Assembly (NCBI GenBank): GCA_029582265.1
Contig: CM055834.1
Coordinates: forward strand, 248,001-312,000
Source of the DNA: Zoroaster sp. YZ-2022
Lineage: Eukaryota; Echinodermata; Asteroidea; Forcipulatida; Zoroasteridae
Length of the DNA: 64,000 bases
Direction of reading: 5' to 3'
The notes under the pieces were generated by a model that was given only the letters and a program-made list of their open reading frames with translations, did not search any database and was not told the origin of the DNA. Of the stretch, positions 1-11,859 are shown one piece after another. Every line of letters starts with the position of its first letter. The first letter of the stretch is position 1. The position numbers and the translations under genes are program-made.

Positions 1-388
1 AGGCGGCCCGAGGTCGGACCATGTTCGGACCAGCGGCGGCTTAAAAAAGCTACAAAGGAAAAAAACACCAACGATCAAGTAACGTTTACTCTCAAACTGA
101 ATCTCAACTCCCGTTGGCATATTTCCCCTTAAAAGTAAATTACAACAAAGCTTAAATTGATCTTGATAATAATATTAATTGTCGTGCTCGGTCCTCCGTC
201 GGGCCGACTTCGGCTGCACGACCATACGCTGGTCCGTGAGCGGTCCACAAGCGGCAAACCGCTGATGAATTACTGCTCGGTTATCTGGCAGCTACCATCG
301 GCGGACCACTGTCGGTTGCGGGCGGCGTGCCGATGCCGCGCAGCCACTCTCCAGCCGCTGGCGGCCCGCCAGCGGCTTGCGCACTGGG
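1..388 (-). mobile_element. 5' end of the GC-rich-ended 6.6 kb DNA element (third copy, cut by window edge)
   Basis: This is the reverse complement of the first ~390 bases of the element at 52,250-58,875. It covers the GC-rich subterminal block rich in CGGACC/GGTCCG motifs and ends in the same terminus, ACTGGG at 383-388 (CCCAGT read outward-in). The rest of the copy lies beyond the window. Unlike the other two copies it is not flanked by the 230-bp satellite, so the element can sit in unrelated DNA. The base pair after the terminus is AA, so the AT duplication of the other copies cannot be confirmed here. Confidence 0.8.
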
Positions 389-834
389 AAGTGCAGGAAT
401 GGCTTAATCTTAGCTCGATCTTAGCCCAAAAAACCACACCCTCACGCTTGACTGGCCACAAGTATTTCACCCAGTCGTATTCAAATATTGGCGTCTGTTG
501 GACAACAAAGTCCAAGAAGTTACGCTTCCAAAAGGAATATTCTTTCTCGTAGGCATCATTATTTTACGAAGAAAATTAACATAAATTATCGTTACGTAAG
601 TAAATGACCGAGTGGCGAGGTCAGTTGGTTACATTATAATTCCTACATAGGCTTTAGAGTACATTATTATGTCTGATTACTTGTATATTTGCTTAAAAGT
701 AAAACAAAAATGATGATTTCGACATTTTACCGTCAGATCTTCTGTGTGTCGATACATACACAAAATATAGAAGCATGGTATAAACTGAATGAAATTGGTT
801 AGAATTTATTCTGTAAAACAGCCAATAAGTGATC
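389..834. other. No feature recognised
   Basis: AT-rich DNA between the element end and the first MITE. I see no long open frame, tRNA or repeat structure here. Confidence 0.5.
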
Positions 835-1340
835 TTAAAGAGGAGCTCTGATGCCAAATTCAGTTTTGTCATGCACTCATTTTCCAACAGATAGAGTCCT
901 TATGAAAAATATCACAAGTCTCTTACCTCACATTAAAACAGTGTAAAATGCCATTGTATTTCATACCCTTCCAGTGCGAAATTTGTTAACATCCAAAAAC
1001 ATCCAATGACGTCACATTTCAAATATATGGGTCTGTACATTTTTGTATGGGGAATTTTTAGTTCCGATTCCCGAATCTCCATGATATTCAATCAAAACGG
1101 CGTTGAATTTGACTTTTTGACGAACGAAAAATTCCTGTACGGTATGTACAGACCCATTTATTGTTGACATCCAATGACGTCATGTTTCAAATTTCACACT
1201 GAAAGACTATCAAACAAAATGACATCTTACACCATTTTAACGTGAGGTTATAGAGACTTGTGATATTTGTCCATCCACTTTCATCTGTTGGAAAATAACT
1301 GCAGCACAAAAATGAATTTGACCTTAGAGCCCCTCTTTAA
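835..1340. mobile_element. TTAA-flanked long-TIR MITE (Kolobok/piggyBac type)
   Basis: TTAA at 835-838 and 1337-1340 brackets a 498-bp element. Its termini are AGAGGAGCTCT and AGAGCCCCTCT, and its imperfect inverted arms are ~170 bp each (about 839-1,010 and 1,165-1,336). Both arms contain the blocks CAATGACGTCA and ATATCACAAGTCTC. There is no coding capacity. The TTAA duplication is typical of Kolobok and piggyBac; Kolobok is favoured because a THAP-encoding TTAA element lies at 27,036. Confidence 0.8.
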
Positions 1341-2824
1341 AGTAGGCATAAATGTACACATTGGTAATATACAAGTATGCTTACTCACTTACTAATCAAG
1401 ATATATAATAAACAATAATTGCAATTGCAACTTGTGAAAGTTATTGCTGGTTCCCTTGTGTCGGTAATGCTGATAGTGAAAATTAATGCATTTATATTTG
1501 TCGTATTCATTATCATTCCAACGTGGAATTTTCGTCTCCGGAAGTTGAACAAATTCACTTTGCGATAAAATTTAATTCATTGCAGTAAAATGATAGCGCA
1601 CCAGACAGAAATCTTTCAAGGCACGTTTGATATAACTGGCCCTATGATAGGGGTAATACTTATGTTCATGTGCCATGAGGGTCAAACTTGGCGGATACTG
1701 GCGCAATATAAGTTATTATTAATATTATTTATATCGTAACGATTCGGGGTAGCTATGAGATGAATAAACTAACTAAAACCCTCGTCGTCATCCAGGAAAT
1801 CTCAGGGGAAGGTGTTTAATAATTGGTTTCTATAGACAGACAAGCAGACATGATAAAACGGACACTTTCAGTCGAAAGATTGTGTATTTTATTTACCAAT
1901 CTCAATAATCACAAAATATACACAGCGCCCTCTTTTGATTAGACAATTAATTATGTATAAACTCCAATCAGCCTGCTGCACGCACTGCATGCTCTGCTGT
2001 GCTACTTCTAGCGGTTGGTAGCCGTGGTCGCTATAATAAGCGCAATCTGTACGTTTAATAAAGTGTAAGAAACTCTACAGAATGCATTATTTGTGTGTCT
2101 GTGTGTTTCTTTATCTCTCTGCTGCGCTGAGAATCTTGGAATAAAGTATTTCGTGTAGTCATCGGTGGCAGGCTCTGTGGGAAAACAAAGCCAGCATCTT
2201 GGAGTCTTTAAATCTTTAGGTCTTTCGGTCTTTAGGTCTTGAAACGGCGAGCTCCGTTGGGAAAAACCGAGCCCAGAACTCACTCTTCAACGCTTTATAT
2301 AGTCTGGTTGCGTATGAGCTGCACGCAGATTGCCTAAAACAGCAAGCTGATTGGTTTTACATTAAAACAATAAACAATGTGCGCGTACGTACGTGCACGC
2401 TAATCCACTGTTACCGTACATTGCATGCAGAATTGGAATAAACTTTATACATGTATATACATCGCTGTTTATTAAAATATAGGCAAAGTGAAAGATTTTA
2501 TGATTGGCGGCTGTAAAAAAAAGTAAGTAATCATTGTGAATCAACAGTACAATTATAATTTGGAGACGGAAACTGCCTATTAAGAAAAATTGCCACAGGT
2601 GTTAAGCAGAAAGGCGGTTTTCGTCACAATAACATAGCCTCATCATTTTTACATAAAAATCAAATAATGTGGGGGGGGGGGGGGAGGAATGAACACTGAG
2701 TTTGAGATGTGACCAAAATATAGAAGAATTGTTGTCTTATAAGAACTCTTGACAATCAAGATGTAACTATAAGCAGAAAACTGCGGCTTTGGTCTTTAAT
2801 TTAATTATTGCCAGGTCTTTCATC
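1341..2824. other. No gene recognised; AT-rich intergenic DNA
   Basis: Only short, unconvincing frames occur. A run of 14 G lies near 2,671. GT- and TCTTTAGG-type short repeats occur at 2,090-2,240. No RNA gene or transposon ends were identified. Confidence 0.5.
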
Positions 2825-3625
2825 TAATGCGGCGTTCACACAGTGCCGATTATGGCTCCCGTTTGAGATCAGACAGCGCTACGACACGAAAAGTGAAAAA
2901 GTCGGATTACTATCCTCAATGATCTGGAATGTCCTATCATTGTCTGAACGCAGTCGTATACGTTCGTAACAGAGTCCTGCGGATCGGGAAAGGTCCAGGG
3001 AGGTCGGCCAAGCACTCCCGACAGTAGATGCGTCCCGTAACATTCGGGAAACTCAGCCGATTTTGTCTAGTCGGATTACAATCGTGACTATGTCGTGACA
3101 GATTCTGCTGTATCGGATCAAAATCGTAACAATATCCTGTGTTGTCTGGACGGTGTCTGGACGGTGTCCTGTGGATCGGGACGCTGTCGTGATGAACGGG
3201 CATGATCGCACGATTCTTTTAGGACCGGACTATCACGTGACTAACGGTTTTCTAACGGATGTCTTCCGTCAGCGTCGGTTCACTGTCCGGTCACTGTCTG
3301 ATCTCTGTCGGATCGCATTCGGGACAATCGGGACGCTGTCGGGACAGATTCGGTCGTTTTTTACCATGCGGAAGATACAAATCGGATCAGATTCGGATTG
3401 AGAACGGGAGAATCGGGACGAATTCGGCTGGAAACGGCTGAATCGGGACGCTTCCTGAACAATATCTGATTGTTGTCGTGATTAAATAAATGTTTTTACA
3501 AATGTGTGAATTTCCCGCCACGAATCACAGGATCTTGATCAGACTTTTGACAAATTTTAATCGGGAATGGTCCTATCAAGGACGGTAGTAAAAATCCTGA
3601 ATGTGTGACTGAGGCTTAATGCACG
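2825..3625. repeat. Degenerate internally repetitive block, possible foldback
   Basis: The block is rich in repeated CGGGAC, TCGGAT and GTCGTGAC words in both orientations, so several frames stay open by composition alone. The left edge (TAATGCGGCGTTCACACAGT) and the right edge, read on the other strand (CATTAAGCCTCAGTCACACA), are loosely inverted. This suggests an old inverted-repeat element. No duplication at the ends was found. Confidence 0.4.
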
Positions 3626-4193
3626 AAGTTATACGCCGAAGCTGTGAGCGCTGTGATCGTAGAGCGCCCTCAGTGGTAGAATTTCAGTTTGTTAAGTTCC
3701 CGACGCATCTCCATTGCCCTGTACACTTATATCCACTATATTACCAGACTAAATGGTGAAAGTTCGCATTAATATGTACACGTTCTGACTATTTTTACAA
3801 TATTTACTTCTAAAATGTCTGGACACGGCCACGGGTACGGTGGCTGCTCAGGGGGACATGACTACGACCACAACCAGGAAATTGGACTTCGAACAGTTGG
3901 ATTTGTCCCCTGTCTTTATCCTATCAAGGATATAGACAGGCTCCTGGCGTAACATTCAAGGGGTTTCATTTGATACGTTGTGCTGAAGATTATAACGTCA
4001 TATTTCAAGGCTCGCGCGCTAGCTACCAACAACCAAGGTCAAAGTTGCAAATCAGGGAAAACATGGTGGTAGCACGGCTAGGATCTGGCGTAATTCACGC
4101 GCCTCGAGCTCAAAGCGTGACATCAGGGGTGCGTTCCGCTTGCGCGAACGTTGTAAATGTTCGCCAACGTTTGCAAACAATTTCAAGTAGAAC
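3626..4193. other. No gene recognised
   Basis: Unassigned DNA. The last 60 bases (GCGCGAACGTT, CAACGTTTGC) have loosely inverted counterparts at 4,455-4,540, so the MITE that follows may be nested in an older inverted repeat. Confidence 0.4.
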
Positions 4194-4430
4194 CAATAGA
4201 CCTTTCCCATGAAATAATTATGGTAATTACATTTATTGCGCATGCATACAGACACCACTGGTTGGCAAACGCCATAGAGTTGTGCAGTATAAAAACGCAC
4301 AAGCGCGTGTGCGTCAAGCCACCATCATCCCCATACAAAAAAGGCGCAACGTTCCCTCGTTTTGCCCACCAATAGTGTCAATGCGCACGCGCGATGTGTA
4401 ATTAGCATATTTCATGGGAAAGGTCTATTG
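4194..4430. mobile_element. MITE with 22-bp terminal inverted repeats
   Basis: Left end CAATAGACCTTTCCCATGAA and right end TTCATGGGAAAGGTCTATTG form near-perfect ~22-bp terminal inverted repeats 237 bp apart. There is no coding capacity. No clear target duplication is visible, so the superfamily is unassigned. Confidence 0.75.
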
Positions 4431-4784
4431 TGCGCCGCCAACGTAGTTTTGATGTGTTCGCGGTTGTGCGAACGTTGCGCTCACAATCGTTTCCACTTTG
4501 ACCCATCCGTCCCCAAACGTTCGCGCGAACGTTTGCGATACTTTAGGCTATGGGATCAGCGGCTTGATACTGACAAGATATTGAACGCTTGAGGGCGTCT
4601 TGCAGATTTAGTGGTGTTGTCATTTTCACGTTGTGTCATAATCATGAGCGGTACATTGTGCTTAAGAAACATATAAATCATGATAAATATTGTTCTTTTT
4701 TGTTTTGGCATGTTTATACATCATCTCTAGTCCGACTACCTCAGGATCTTCCCATCACAGCCTTCTCCTTTAATAATATTACAT

Positions 4785-4977
4785 AATAAACCCTTTCACG
4801 GTAATACGCGCCATGTTTTTGACGGGGCAAAATTGTTTATTTCGAACACTCGTTGCCATGTCGTCTGCAACGCAGCGCTCGAACTTCACGCATAGGTTGT
4901 AGACGACATAGTGTGTTCGAAATAAACCATTTTGCCCCGTCAAAAACATGACGCATATTACCGTGAAAGGGTTTATT
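4785..4977. mobile_element. Foldback MITE with ~75-bp arms
   Basis: The left arm begins AATAAACCCTTTCACGGTAA and the right arm mirrors it through GACGGGGCAAAA and TTATTTCGAACAC with only a few mismatches. The two arms make up most of the 193 bp. No coding capacity and no clear target duplication. Confidence 0.8.
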
Positions 4978-5029
4978 GTCGATGTGAAGGTCAGAGCATG
5001 GATCCGTACCCAAATACTTAATATCATGT

Positions 5030-5068
5030 TTAGCAAATTCTCTAACTAACAGTGAGAGAATTTGCTAA
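5030..5068. repeat. Perfect 14-bp-stem hairpin
   Basis: TTAGCAAATTCTCT is followed, after an 11-nt loop, by AGAGAATTTGCTAA. It stands alone. No gene end is adjacent, so it is recorded as structure and not as a terminator. Confidence 0.7.
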
Positions 5069-5499
5069 TCTATGATTTATCCCTTCTATAACCCCCCCCC
5101 CCCCCCCGCTTTCAGCTTTACACATTATGGTATTCAATTATCGGCCATTATTATAAAAGTTCACTTACTTTCAAAAATATCTTTATCTGGTAGTATTTGC
5201 TAACAATAAAAATAAACACCTCTCTTCCGACCTAAAGCTTCATTTATTAAAATGACGGTCACCAAATTATTTTTTTGACGTGGCCTTAATTAAATGGCGG
5301 GGGTTATGGAAGTAATTGAGAAAGTCATATGCAATGACGCAGTGTGACATATTTATTAATTATCAGATAATTTGCCTGGCTGAGGTTGAAGGGAAGTGTA
5401 AAATGGATGAAATAATTACACAGGGAGTTGTAACGCTTTCAAATGATCATTGTTTTAGTCCATTGTGCCAGAACCGTTTACGTTTGTATGACTTTATGA

Positions 5500-5790
5500 T
5501 TTTAGGTACATCTACATATTGGGACAGATGATAGTGCCAAATTACAAGTCTGTACGCCTTTCTTAAAGAGATATTGTGGTTTTATATTTCCATTGTTTTA
5601 GCCAATTAAACTGGAACTGATGGATTAAAAAAAAATCAATTTTAGGTACATATACATAATCATAATGAATATTTGTACCAAGTTACAAGTCTGAACATCA
5701 TTTCGTTAGGGATTTATAGGGCTTTTTAATTTTCAATGTTTTCGCCCATAATATCAAATTTAGGTACATATACATATCATAATGATTGTT
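5500..5790 (+). repeat. Imperfect ~120-140-bp tandem repeat
   Basis: The words TTTAGGTACAT and ATACAT recur at about 5,502, 5,641 and 5,760. Between the first two, TTACAAGTCTG and ATTTTCAATGTTTT-like blocks are also repeated. This gives two full diverged units and one partial unit. Confidence 0.55.
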
Positions 5791-5876
5791 TGAAACTACT
5801 TATTCACAAAACTTGATTTATACATCAAAATTCATAAAGACTAATATAATGATATATGTAAATGTTTGAATTAGTA

Positions 5877-6103
5877 AAGACTGTTTGCGGTGACACCATG
5901 TAAAAATTCCTTTTTTGAGTAGTAAGCGGTTCTAAAAACAACCACTTTGTTACAACTCGCAGTATCGATCAGTATAGGCTTATGCTTTGATCGTTTTCAG
6001 GAGAATGCTGAATGCTTGAAACCTCGAGTTGTAACCAACTGGTTCTTTTTAGAACCAATTACAACTCAAAATGTTTACATGGTGTCACTGCAAACAGTCT
6101 TAA
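5877..6103. mobile_element. MITE with ~27-bp TIRs and internal GGTTCT-N4-AGAACC palindrome
   Basis: Left end AAGACTGTTTGCGGTGACAC is mirrored at the right end (GTGTCACTGCAAACAGTCTT) with one mismatch. The interior has a second inverted pair built on AGAACC and CAACTCG, including a palindrome at 6,041-6,056. The 14,674-15,010 foldback has the same palindrome type and ends next to ATGGTGTTACCGCAAAC, so the two may be related. Confidence 0.7.
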
Positions 6104-6765
6104 CTTATCATTTTCACCATGCAAAACAGAAAGTCTTACTTTATACCTTCAGTATTATTCACAAGTAGGAAAAGCGACACAATTATGAGCATTCCCACAA
6201 AAAACCGCCATTCTGAAAGCTGTTCAGGTCACGTCACCAATGTGGATTATGAGAAAACTCCACGGCACTGCCTTCCTCTCAACTAATCAATGTTGCAGTT
6301 TTAAAAAAATGTGTAATTAGTCTACACTTTCGTAATTTATGACTTGATGGAGTCCAACTTGATGGAATGTACAGTTATGTTATCGCTGATCATGATAGAT
6401 TATCTGTTACTGCGGAAATGACTCGCGTGTTTTGCACAGAAACATATTTATTATGTATTGATTGTACGTGGTATGTTCCTTGAAATTGATTAACCCTCAT
6501 TTATTCCTATATTAACAGTGACACTAATGGTTTAGTTCAACAACTAAATAATTATTTTAACAAATGAAACAATAGGAACAACTTCATATTTTCTCCAAAA
6601 CTTTCTGTAATAGTCAGTGGATTTTCTACAAATGAACACTATACTTCGAAAAAATAATTCCAAGAATTGAAGCCTATCAAGCATGTTTTAGGTCGTTCTC
6701 AGACCTGGGGGTAAGGGGGAGGGTGCTCATTGTGTCCCTCTGTATTTTCGTTGTAGGTTTGCTCA
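6104..6765. other. No feature recognised
   Basis: AT-rich DNA with no convincing coding, RNA or repeat signal. Confidence 0.5.
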
Positions 6766-7165
6766 GTTTGACGTGATCTATCGAAATGCCATAACAACTT
6801 CCATAGGTCTCATCAAATTTGTCCGTAATTTTGGGTAAAAAATAGTATTTTCCCATAACTTCCATAATTTATATCCATTGGCCACGAAGTGTGGCATGGA
6901 CTGTTGTCTTCAGTACAATCAACACTGTGACGTCACTTAGATCACCAGTAGATGGCGCTAAAACCAACATTTTGGGTCATTGTGTTGCGCAAACGTGATT
7001 TTTAAAAATATTTTTACCCAACATTTGGACCAGATACAATAACATCTATGCTACTATTCATGACATAAATTTATATACTGAGCAAAAGAAATCTGAAAAA
7101 TCTGAAAAAAATGTTGTGGGGACAAAATAACAATATATTGCACTTAACTTAACGTAATTGAGGTC
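6766..7165 (+). repeat. Diverged copy of the 8,040-8,405 / 30,060-30,430 repeat
   Basis: The order of blocks matches the other two copies: CCCATAACTT, CATTGGCCA, TTGTCTT..TACAATCAACA, TGTGACGT..ACTTAGATCACC, a TAGA(T/G)GGCGCTA word, then TATACTGAGCAAA and AATATATTGCA. It is much more diverged than the other two are from each other. It is therefore an older member of an interspersed non-coding repeat family. Confidence 0.6.
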
Positions 7166-8411
7166 TGATAATCACAATCACCAAGATAATATCTGGAGCG
7201 CAAAATTTTGGGTCACATTATTACTAAATGTTGTATTAAAAAGAATTGATTTATATACCAAAAGTATAATAAAAGCAGAACGAGCACTATCAATGTTATA
7301 GGGCGATTTTGCATTTGAATGTAAATGCGGCCATCTTGTATTCCCGTAATGTATTGGAAGTGGTCAAATGACTCAATGTTGTCCAGTTCAGGGTTTGAAA
7401 GTTGACAACAAACCGAAAAAACATATATTCAATACAGTATCAACAATCTAGTATGTTTTGCAAAACAGTGGACATTCAACGGTTGCCACGGCAATCATGA
7501 ACACTCATTTTCGTTGATTTGTGCGTGAGATGTTCCTAAAGAACTAACAGTTTCAAGGTGTTCGGGATGTACTCGAAACATAATAAGTCAGTTTAACTAT
7601 TTTTTGGAATTGTTTACATTAAATGAGTTGACAATTAATGTTTGTTTATTTTTGTCAACTTTTAATTTTTATTCTCTACAATAAACAATAAACTAATATT
7701 ACACAGTCACTGATACAATTAATTCATTATCTAGATACTAATTCATTAAACAATCGAGATTAAATAGTTTATTGCTTACACAATTATAATAATTTATTGA
7801 CTGAAAGTTCTAGAACATTATACATGATAATGAATTGTTTTGAAAGCAATTTAGTACGTTCTCATACGACAGATAGCAATAATCTAAAACTTTCACACGA
7901 TTGTACCTAACCATATCAGGCCTTGGGGGTGGGGGGGGGGCAATGACTTTTCCTAACCATTCGTCCACCTGAATTGTCACTTTTTAGTCATACTACCAGA
8001 TTTGTTTAGAGTGAAAGGCATTGTATGTTTTTTGGGATTGTCGTAAATGTTTAGATCGATCAAATGAGGCCATGAAAACTTGCTAAAGGTCGCCGTTAGT
8101 GGGCGCTATACCAATTTTTGTGTACACTTTCCAAATTTTTTGTCAAAAATAGTTTTTCCCCATAACTTTCTTAAGTTAAGTCGTTGGCCATTGCATTTGG
8201 TAGAAATGTTGTCTTTAATACAATCAACAATGTGACGTAACTTAGATCACCGCTAGAGGGCGCTATAAGCAAAATTTTTGGGAATTTATTTTAGACTGAC
8301 CCAATAAATTAAAATAAAGGCAAATAGTAAATTTATATATTGAGCAAATAAATACTGAAAACCTTAAAAAATATAATATATTGGATTTAAACGTAATATT
8401 GGATTTCCATG

Positions 8412-8776
8412 AGTGCCATGGTCGAGCGGTTTAGTGCATCGGAGTTGTGTTCTGATGGCTGAGTCGTCAGAATGTGGGTTCAAATCCCAACCGCGACCAT
8501 GGTGCGTGTGTCCTTGAGCAAGACACTTTACCATAATTGCTTCTCTCCACCCAGGGGTAAAATGGGTACCTGTGAGGGCAGAGTTGGTTCTTGTGTTTGA
8601 TTAGCCCATATGCGCTGAAATGGCAGCAATTGAGCTGTATACTCCCCAGGGAGCTGAGATGGTTTCAGGAATGATTTATGAGCCTGATGAGCAGGGGTAA
8701 TAATATAATGCGCCTTGAGCACAAGTTTGCTGGATACGTGCGCTATATAAGTCCACATTATTATTAGTATTATTAA
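8412..8776 (+). mobile_element. Full-length tRNA-derived SINE
   Basis: A tRNA-like head carries an A box TGGTCGAGCGG (8,419-8,429) and a B box GGTTCAAATCC (8,477-8,487). It is followed by a conserved core (GTGTCCTTGAGCAAGACACT), a body, and a tail GCGCTATATAAGTCCAC plus (ATT)n. The head resembles a long-variable-arm tRNA (Leu/Ser class). The core resembles the widely conserved Nin-DC-type metazoan SINE core; that family name is tentative. Copy B of the duplication has an uninterrupted site here (CCATGACCCAATGG), which dates the insertion after the duplication. Confidence 0.85.
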
Positions 8777-8851
8777 TGGTGTCCAATGGTGTCCAGATCA
8801 AAGTTGAACAAACCCATAAACAAATATTAAATGTACAGTTTCAACGATCTA

Positions 8852-8852
<1 letters not shown>

Positions 8853-8923
<71 letters not shown>

Positions 8924-8980
8924 ATATGTATATATATATATGTATATGTATATGTGTATATATATATATATGTATGTATA

Positions 8981-9053
<73 letters not shown>

Positions 9054-9054
9054 G

Positions 9055-9126
<72 letters not shown>

Positions 9127-9128
9127 TC
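8853..9128. repeat. (TA)n/(TATG)n microsatellite
   Basis: About 275 bp of TA repeats with TATG interruptions. All frames are open by composition and none is coding. Confidence 0.95.
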
Positions 9129-9289
9129 ATTTGGCATTAAGAAGTTTTAAAAGCCGTCTCTTGTGCAATAATATTATTTATTTTTGACCTGTACAAACGA
9201 TTGGTTCTACCTAACCTTGATGGTTGGTGACATAATGAAGAAATGGTGGCACTTTGAGATTATGTGAATAATTCACAAAGTATCCAAAT

Positions 9290-10038
9290 TTATTTTTGTA
9301 TCCAGAAATCCCCGTGATAAAGACTGCGTATTTGTTGTTGATTCAGGAGACCGTCAAACACCATCAGATCGCTATAAGCAGCAGCCCCACCATACTCACT
9401 AGGTGGAAACAGAGCAAAATACTCGCATGGATTGACCATGCCTATGTACAGCTTAGTGCAACCATCTGAACCCGTTCCAGACTCATTAATGGTTTCATCA
9501 CTTGCCACAATTGTACCATTGATAAATAACTGTGTAGTACCAATGGTGGCATTCACCGTTAAGGTCAAGTGAAACCATTCGTTTGTCGGTATCTTAGAGG
9601 TGTTATATTTATGAGTTGTACGTTTATTTTCGGTGCGTACCTCATACCAGAACATGTTTTGTTTATACATAAAGGCAAAACCCCTTGCATTCTTTGTCTG
9701 TCCCCCAGAGCTTAAAAAGTACCCCGCCTGTGTACCAGTGAATACTGATGAAATGTTGATCTTTAGCCAAAGACACCATGTCACACTCTGAGACTCACAA
9801 ACGCCCGGGTCAGAGATGCAATTCCCGCTGAAATTCCCAATAACCAGATAGGACTCAACAGGTGCATACACTGCGCATGCGTGTCCAACTACATCTGGAG
9901 CGGGAACCATCTTCACCAAGGTCTGGTTACCACCGATTTCGTACTCCTCGCTACTGACATTAGCGGTATCGCATTCTATGACGTCGCGATCCATTGGTCC
10001 TAAGGTTCGATGAAGAATCAACCCGTGGAGTTCCTGAC
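9290..10038 (-). CDS. LamG-domain terminal exon of a secreted HYR-LamG protein
   Basis: This terminal exon encodes ~248 residues and then a stop. The acceptor CTCATTTCTTCAG directly precedes base 10,038, and the phase (1) matches the upstream HYR exon. From about residue 70 on it reads as a laminin-G/concanavalin-A-like sandwich: SVTWCLWLKI, AGYFLSSGGQ, NEWFHLTLTVN, TQLFINGTIV, KLYIGMVNPC, YSDLMVFDGLLNQQQI. Several N-x-S/T sites (NVS, NQT, NFS, NIS, NAT, NGT) and many cysteines fit an extracellular glycoprotein. LamG modules usually bind carbohydrate or protein ligands; the ligand here is unknown. A diverged copy lies at 32,576-33,139. The 5' part of the gene (signal peptide, more modules) was not found in the window. 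Confidence 0.85.
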
Positions 10039-10405
10039 CTGAAGAAATGAGACAGGCCAAATAAACATGGTCACTATTATAGATTCCAACCATCATTATG
10101 ATGGTCTTGCATAATTATTTGTTTAGGTCCAAATGTCTTGTTGGATATTGGGGGTGGCAATGGGCTTGCTTGTCTGTTTTGTTTTGTGTGCGCATGCTCA
10201 GAGCAACGCTGAGATTGGAAGGGGACCAGTGAGTCTGCTGGTGCTTAACATATTGGAGGGGGTAAAGGGGAGGGGAAGGGGGTAAAGGGGAGGGGAAGGG
10301 GAGGGGGAGTGGGAAGGGGAGGGGAAGTGGGAGGGGAGGGGGAGTACCCAAACAACTATTAAATAAGGATTCACACGGAATATTATTTTTCAAATGCTGT
10401 AATAC
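10039..10405 (-). other. Intron between HYR and LamG exons
   Basis: The donor is GAG|GTATTA (GT on the complement of 10,404-10,405) and the acceptor is TTTCTTCAG (ends at 10,039). The length is 367 bp. It contains the G-run minisatellite at 10,250-10,346, which is a pyrimidine tract in the transcript. Confidence 0.8.
10250..10346 (+). repeat. GGGGA-rich minisatellite, G-quadruplex-prone
   Basis: Repeated AGGGGAAGGGG/GGGAGTGGGA words give more than ten runs of three or more G on the plus strand, inside the intron of the minus-strand gene. The transcript carries the C-rich strand; the G-rich strand is the template strand. Confidence 0.85.
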
Positions 10406-10669
10406 CTCCTTGTGTAACTACCACATTGAATGTGCAAGTGGCTGCATTGCTGGCTGCATCTGTTGCTGTATACGTGATGGAATATGTATAGACCCCTGCA
10501 GTATAGACCCCTGGGCCTCGTGGTGAAGCCACTGGAGTAGGGTTGACCCCAGAGTTGTCAGTTGCAGTTGGTGCAGTCCATGACACATTCACAGTTGATG
10601 ATCCAAAAGGTATAGCCTGAGTGATGTTCCCTGTTGGACATCCAACAAGTACTGGAGGGGTGATATCAG
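10406..10669 (-). CDS. HYR (hyalin repeat) domain exon
   Basis: A 264-bp exon (88 codons, phase 1-1) lies between acceptor TTCTTTGCAG and donor GAG|GTATTA. The product starts DITPPVLVGCP and continues through VSWTAPTATDNSG, YTYSITYTATDAASNAATC and FNVVV. This is the classic hyalin-repeat pattern: DxxPPxxxxCP at the start, WxxPxATDNSG in the middle, and YxATDxAxNxxxCxFxVxV at the end. HYR is an immunoglobulin-like fold found in extracellular adhesion and complement-like proteins. Symmetric phase-1 exons are typical of shuffled extracellular modules. Splicing to the LamG exon restores a Gly codon (G|GT). Confidence 0.85.
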
Positions 10670-11859
10670 CTGCAAAGAATGGAATAAATGATAATCAGTA
10701 TATGAGATCATAGCTTTTACATTGGGACTGTGTTGCTAATTATAAAGTAGACGTCAGTTAAGATGTATTTGAGAAAGTGACCACAATGTGTGATATTTTG
10801 TGTACTGCATATAATTGGTACTCTTTTGATCATTCACTCTGAAAACATTATATGGGAGTCATAAACATATGGGCCGGTACCTCATCAATTTTACTAAACC
10901 AAAGATTTATTCCCAAAATCAACAATAGTTGGTGTGCTTTTCTTATTTTAATTAACTTGAGTTATGAAATTGAAAAGACTTATGGAGTAATATATTTTTA
11001 GTTCTCAAACATTGAAAAAGGGATACATTTTTAATGTACAATAATTGTCCACACAAAAATGTCATATTAATAAATAAAAGGGAAACCAGAACACTGTAAT
11101 ATACAAAGGTATGTTCATTCCATTCCTCTGCTATGGACGAGCAAACGCCATGAAAATTTAGAGACCAGTGATTGATAGTGTGTAATAAGTCTGGTACCCA
11201 TCACTATCGTGCTTTTATTCCCACGATGTTGTGCGCTGAAGCTTGGGTACATAATTCATTGTATACGATTTCTGGAAGACGCACTATGTTTTCATGCGGA
11301 CGCTGCGTAAGGCCAACAAAAGTCTCCGGTTTCTGGTCTCCGCGCGCGTCAGCATTTTTTATTTTCTTTTTATTTGCTATGAAACGATATCCAATTGCAG
11401 CCAAAATTGCTGGATCGATTGGAATTCTGCCGCGCTGTTCTTTAAACGACTTTTTCACATAGGTGCATGAACGTTTGCCCGATTTGTGAGGCCTCTCTTA
11501 GCCACCATAATTTGTATTTGAGAAATTTCCCTGTTGGCAAAAAAGAAGAAAGAACACTATGTTACAATGGAATAGGATGCACGGTATAGATTTAATAAAA
11601 CTGTTCGCATTGTTTGCATTAATAAACACTATGTTGCAAGGAAATTCTTTATTTTTTTAATGTTTTTAAATATTTGGCATTTTGCCGTCGAGTCTGTGTC
11701 ACAAACATCGAGTCTGAGTCACGAGTGCGAGTCCGAAGGGTCGAGGCAGAGTCATTGTACAAAAAGCGGATACAGAATGAACTATAGAATGAACTAAAAG
11801 AGAAGATAAATCCAAGCATTTCAAACTAAAGTGTTGCTCAGTAGGGTCAGTGGCGTCCA
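10670..11859. other. No gene recognised; presumed intron or intergenic
   Basis: If the HYR gene extends upstream, this would be its intron, but I see no further HYR- or LamG-like exon on the minus strand. An open minus-strand frame at 11,204-11,458 (84 codons, basic, includes PIDPAILAAIGYR and ETFVGLTQRP) is not recognised. It has no domain signature and no support beyond openness. Short GAGTC repeats occur at 11,690-11,750. Confidence 0.45.

Larger units (their letters stand above)
7480..10038 (-). repeat. Segmental duplication, copy A (LamG exon plus 3' flank)
   Basis: From ACGGTTGCCACGGCAATCAT at 7,480 through the LamG exon, this segment matches 28,525-33,139 in the same orientation. Copy A has a SINE (8,412-8,776) that copy B lacks. 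Copy B carries the transposon at 28,848-29,809 and the material at ~30,735-32,330, which copy A lacks. Each copy therefore serves as the empty site for the other's insertions. Confidence 0.9.

Noticed and set aside
2936..3441. Overlapping GSLSGHC / HRPDNTGY-type proteins
   Set aside because: Internally repetitive CGGGAC/TCGGAT sequence with several frames open together.
8776..9187. Tyr-Ile repeat proteins on both strands (also at 30,433-30,846 and 30,984-31,367)
   Set aside because: Translation of TA/TATG microsatellites.
11204..11458. 84-codon minus-strand gene
   Set aside because: Open frame only; no recognised domain, no splice or promoter support, and an overlapping open frame on the other strand.
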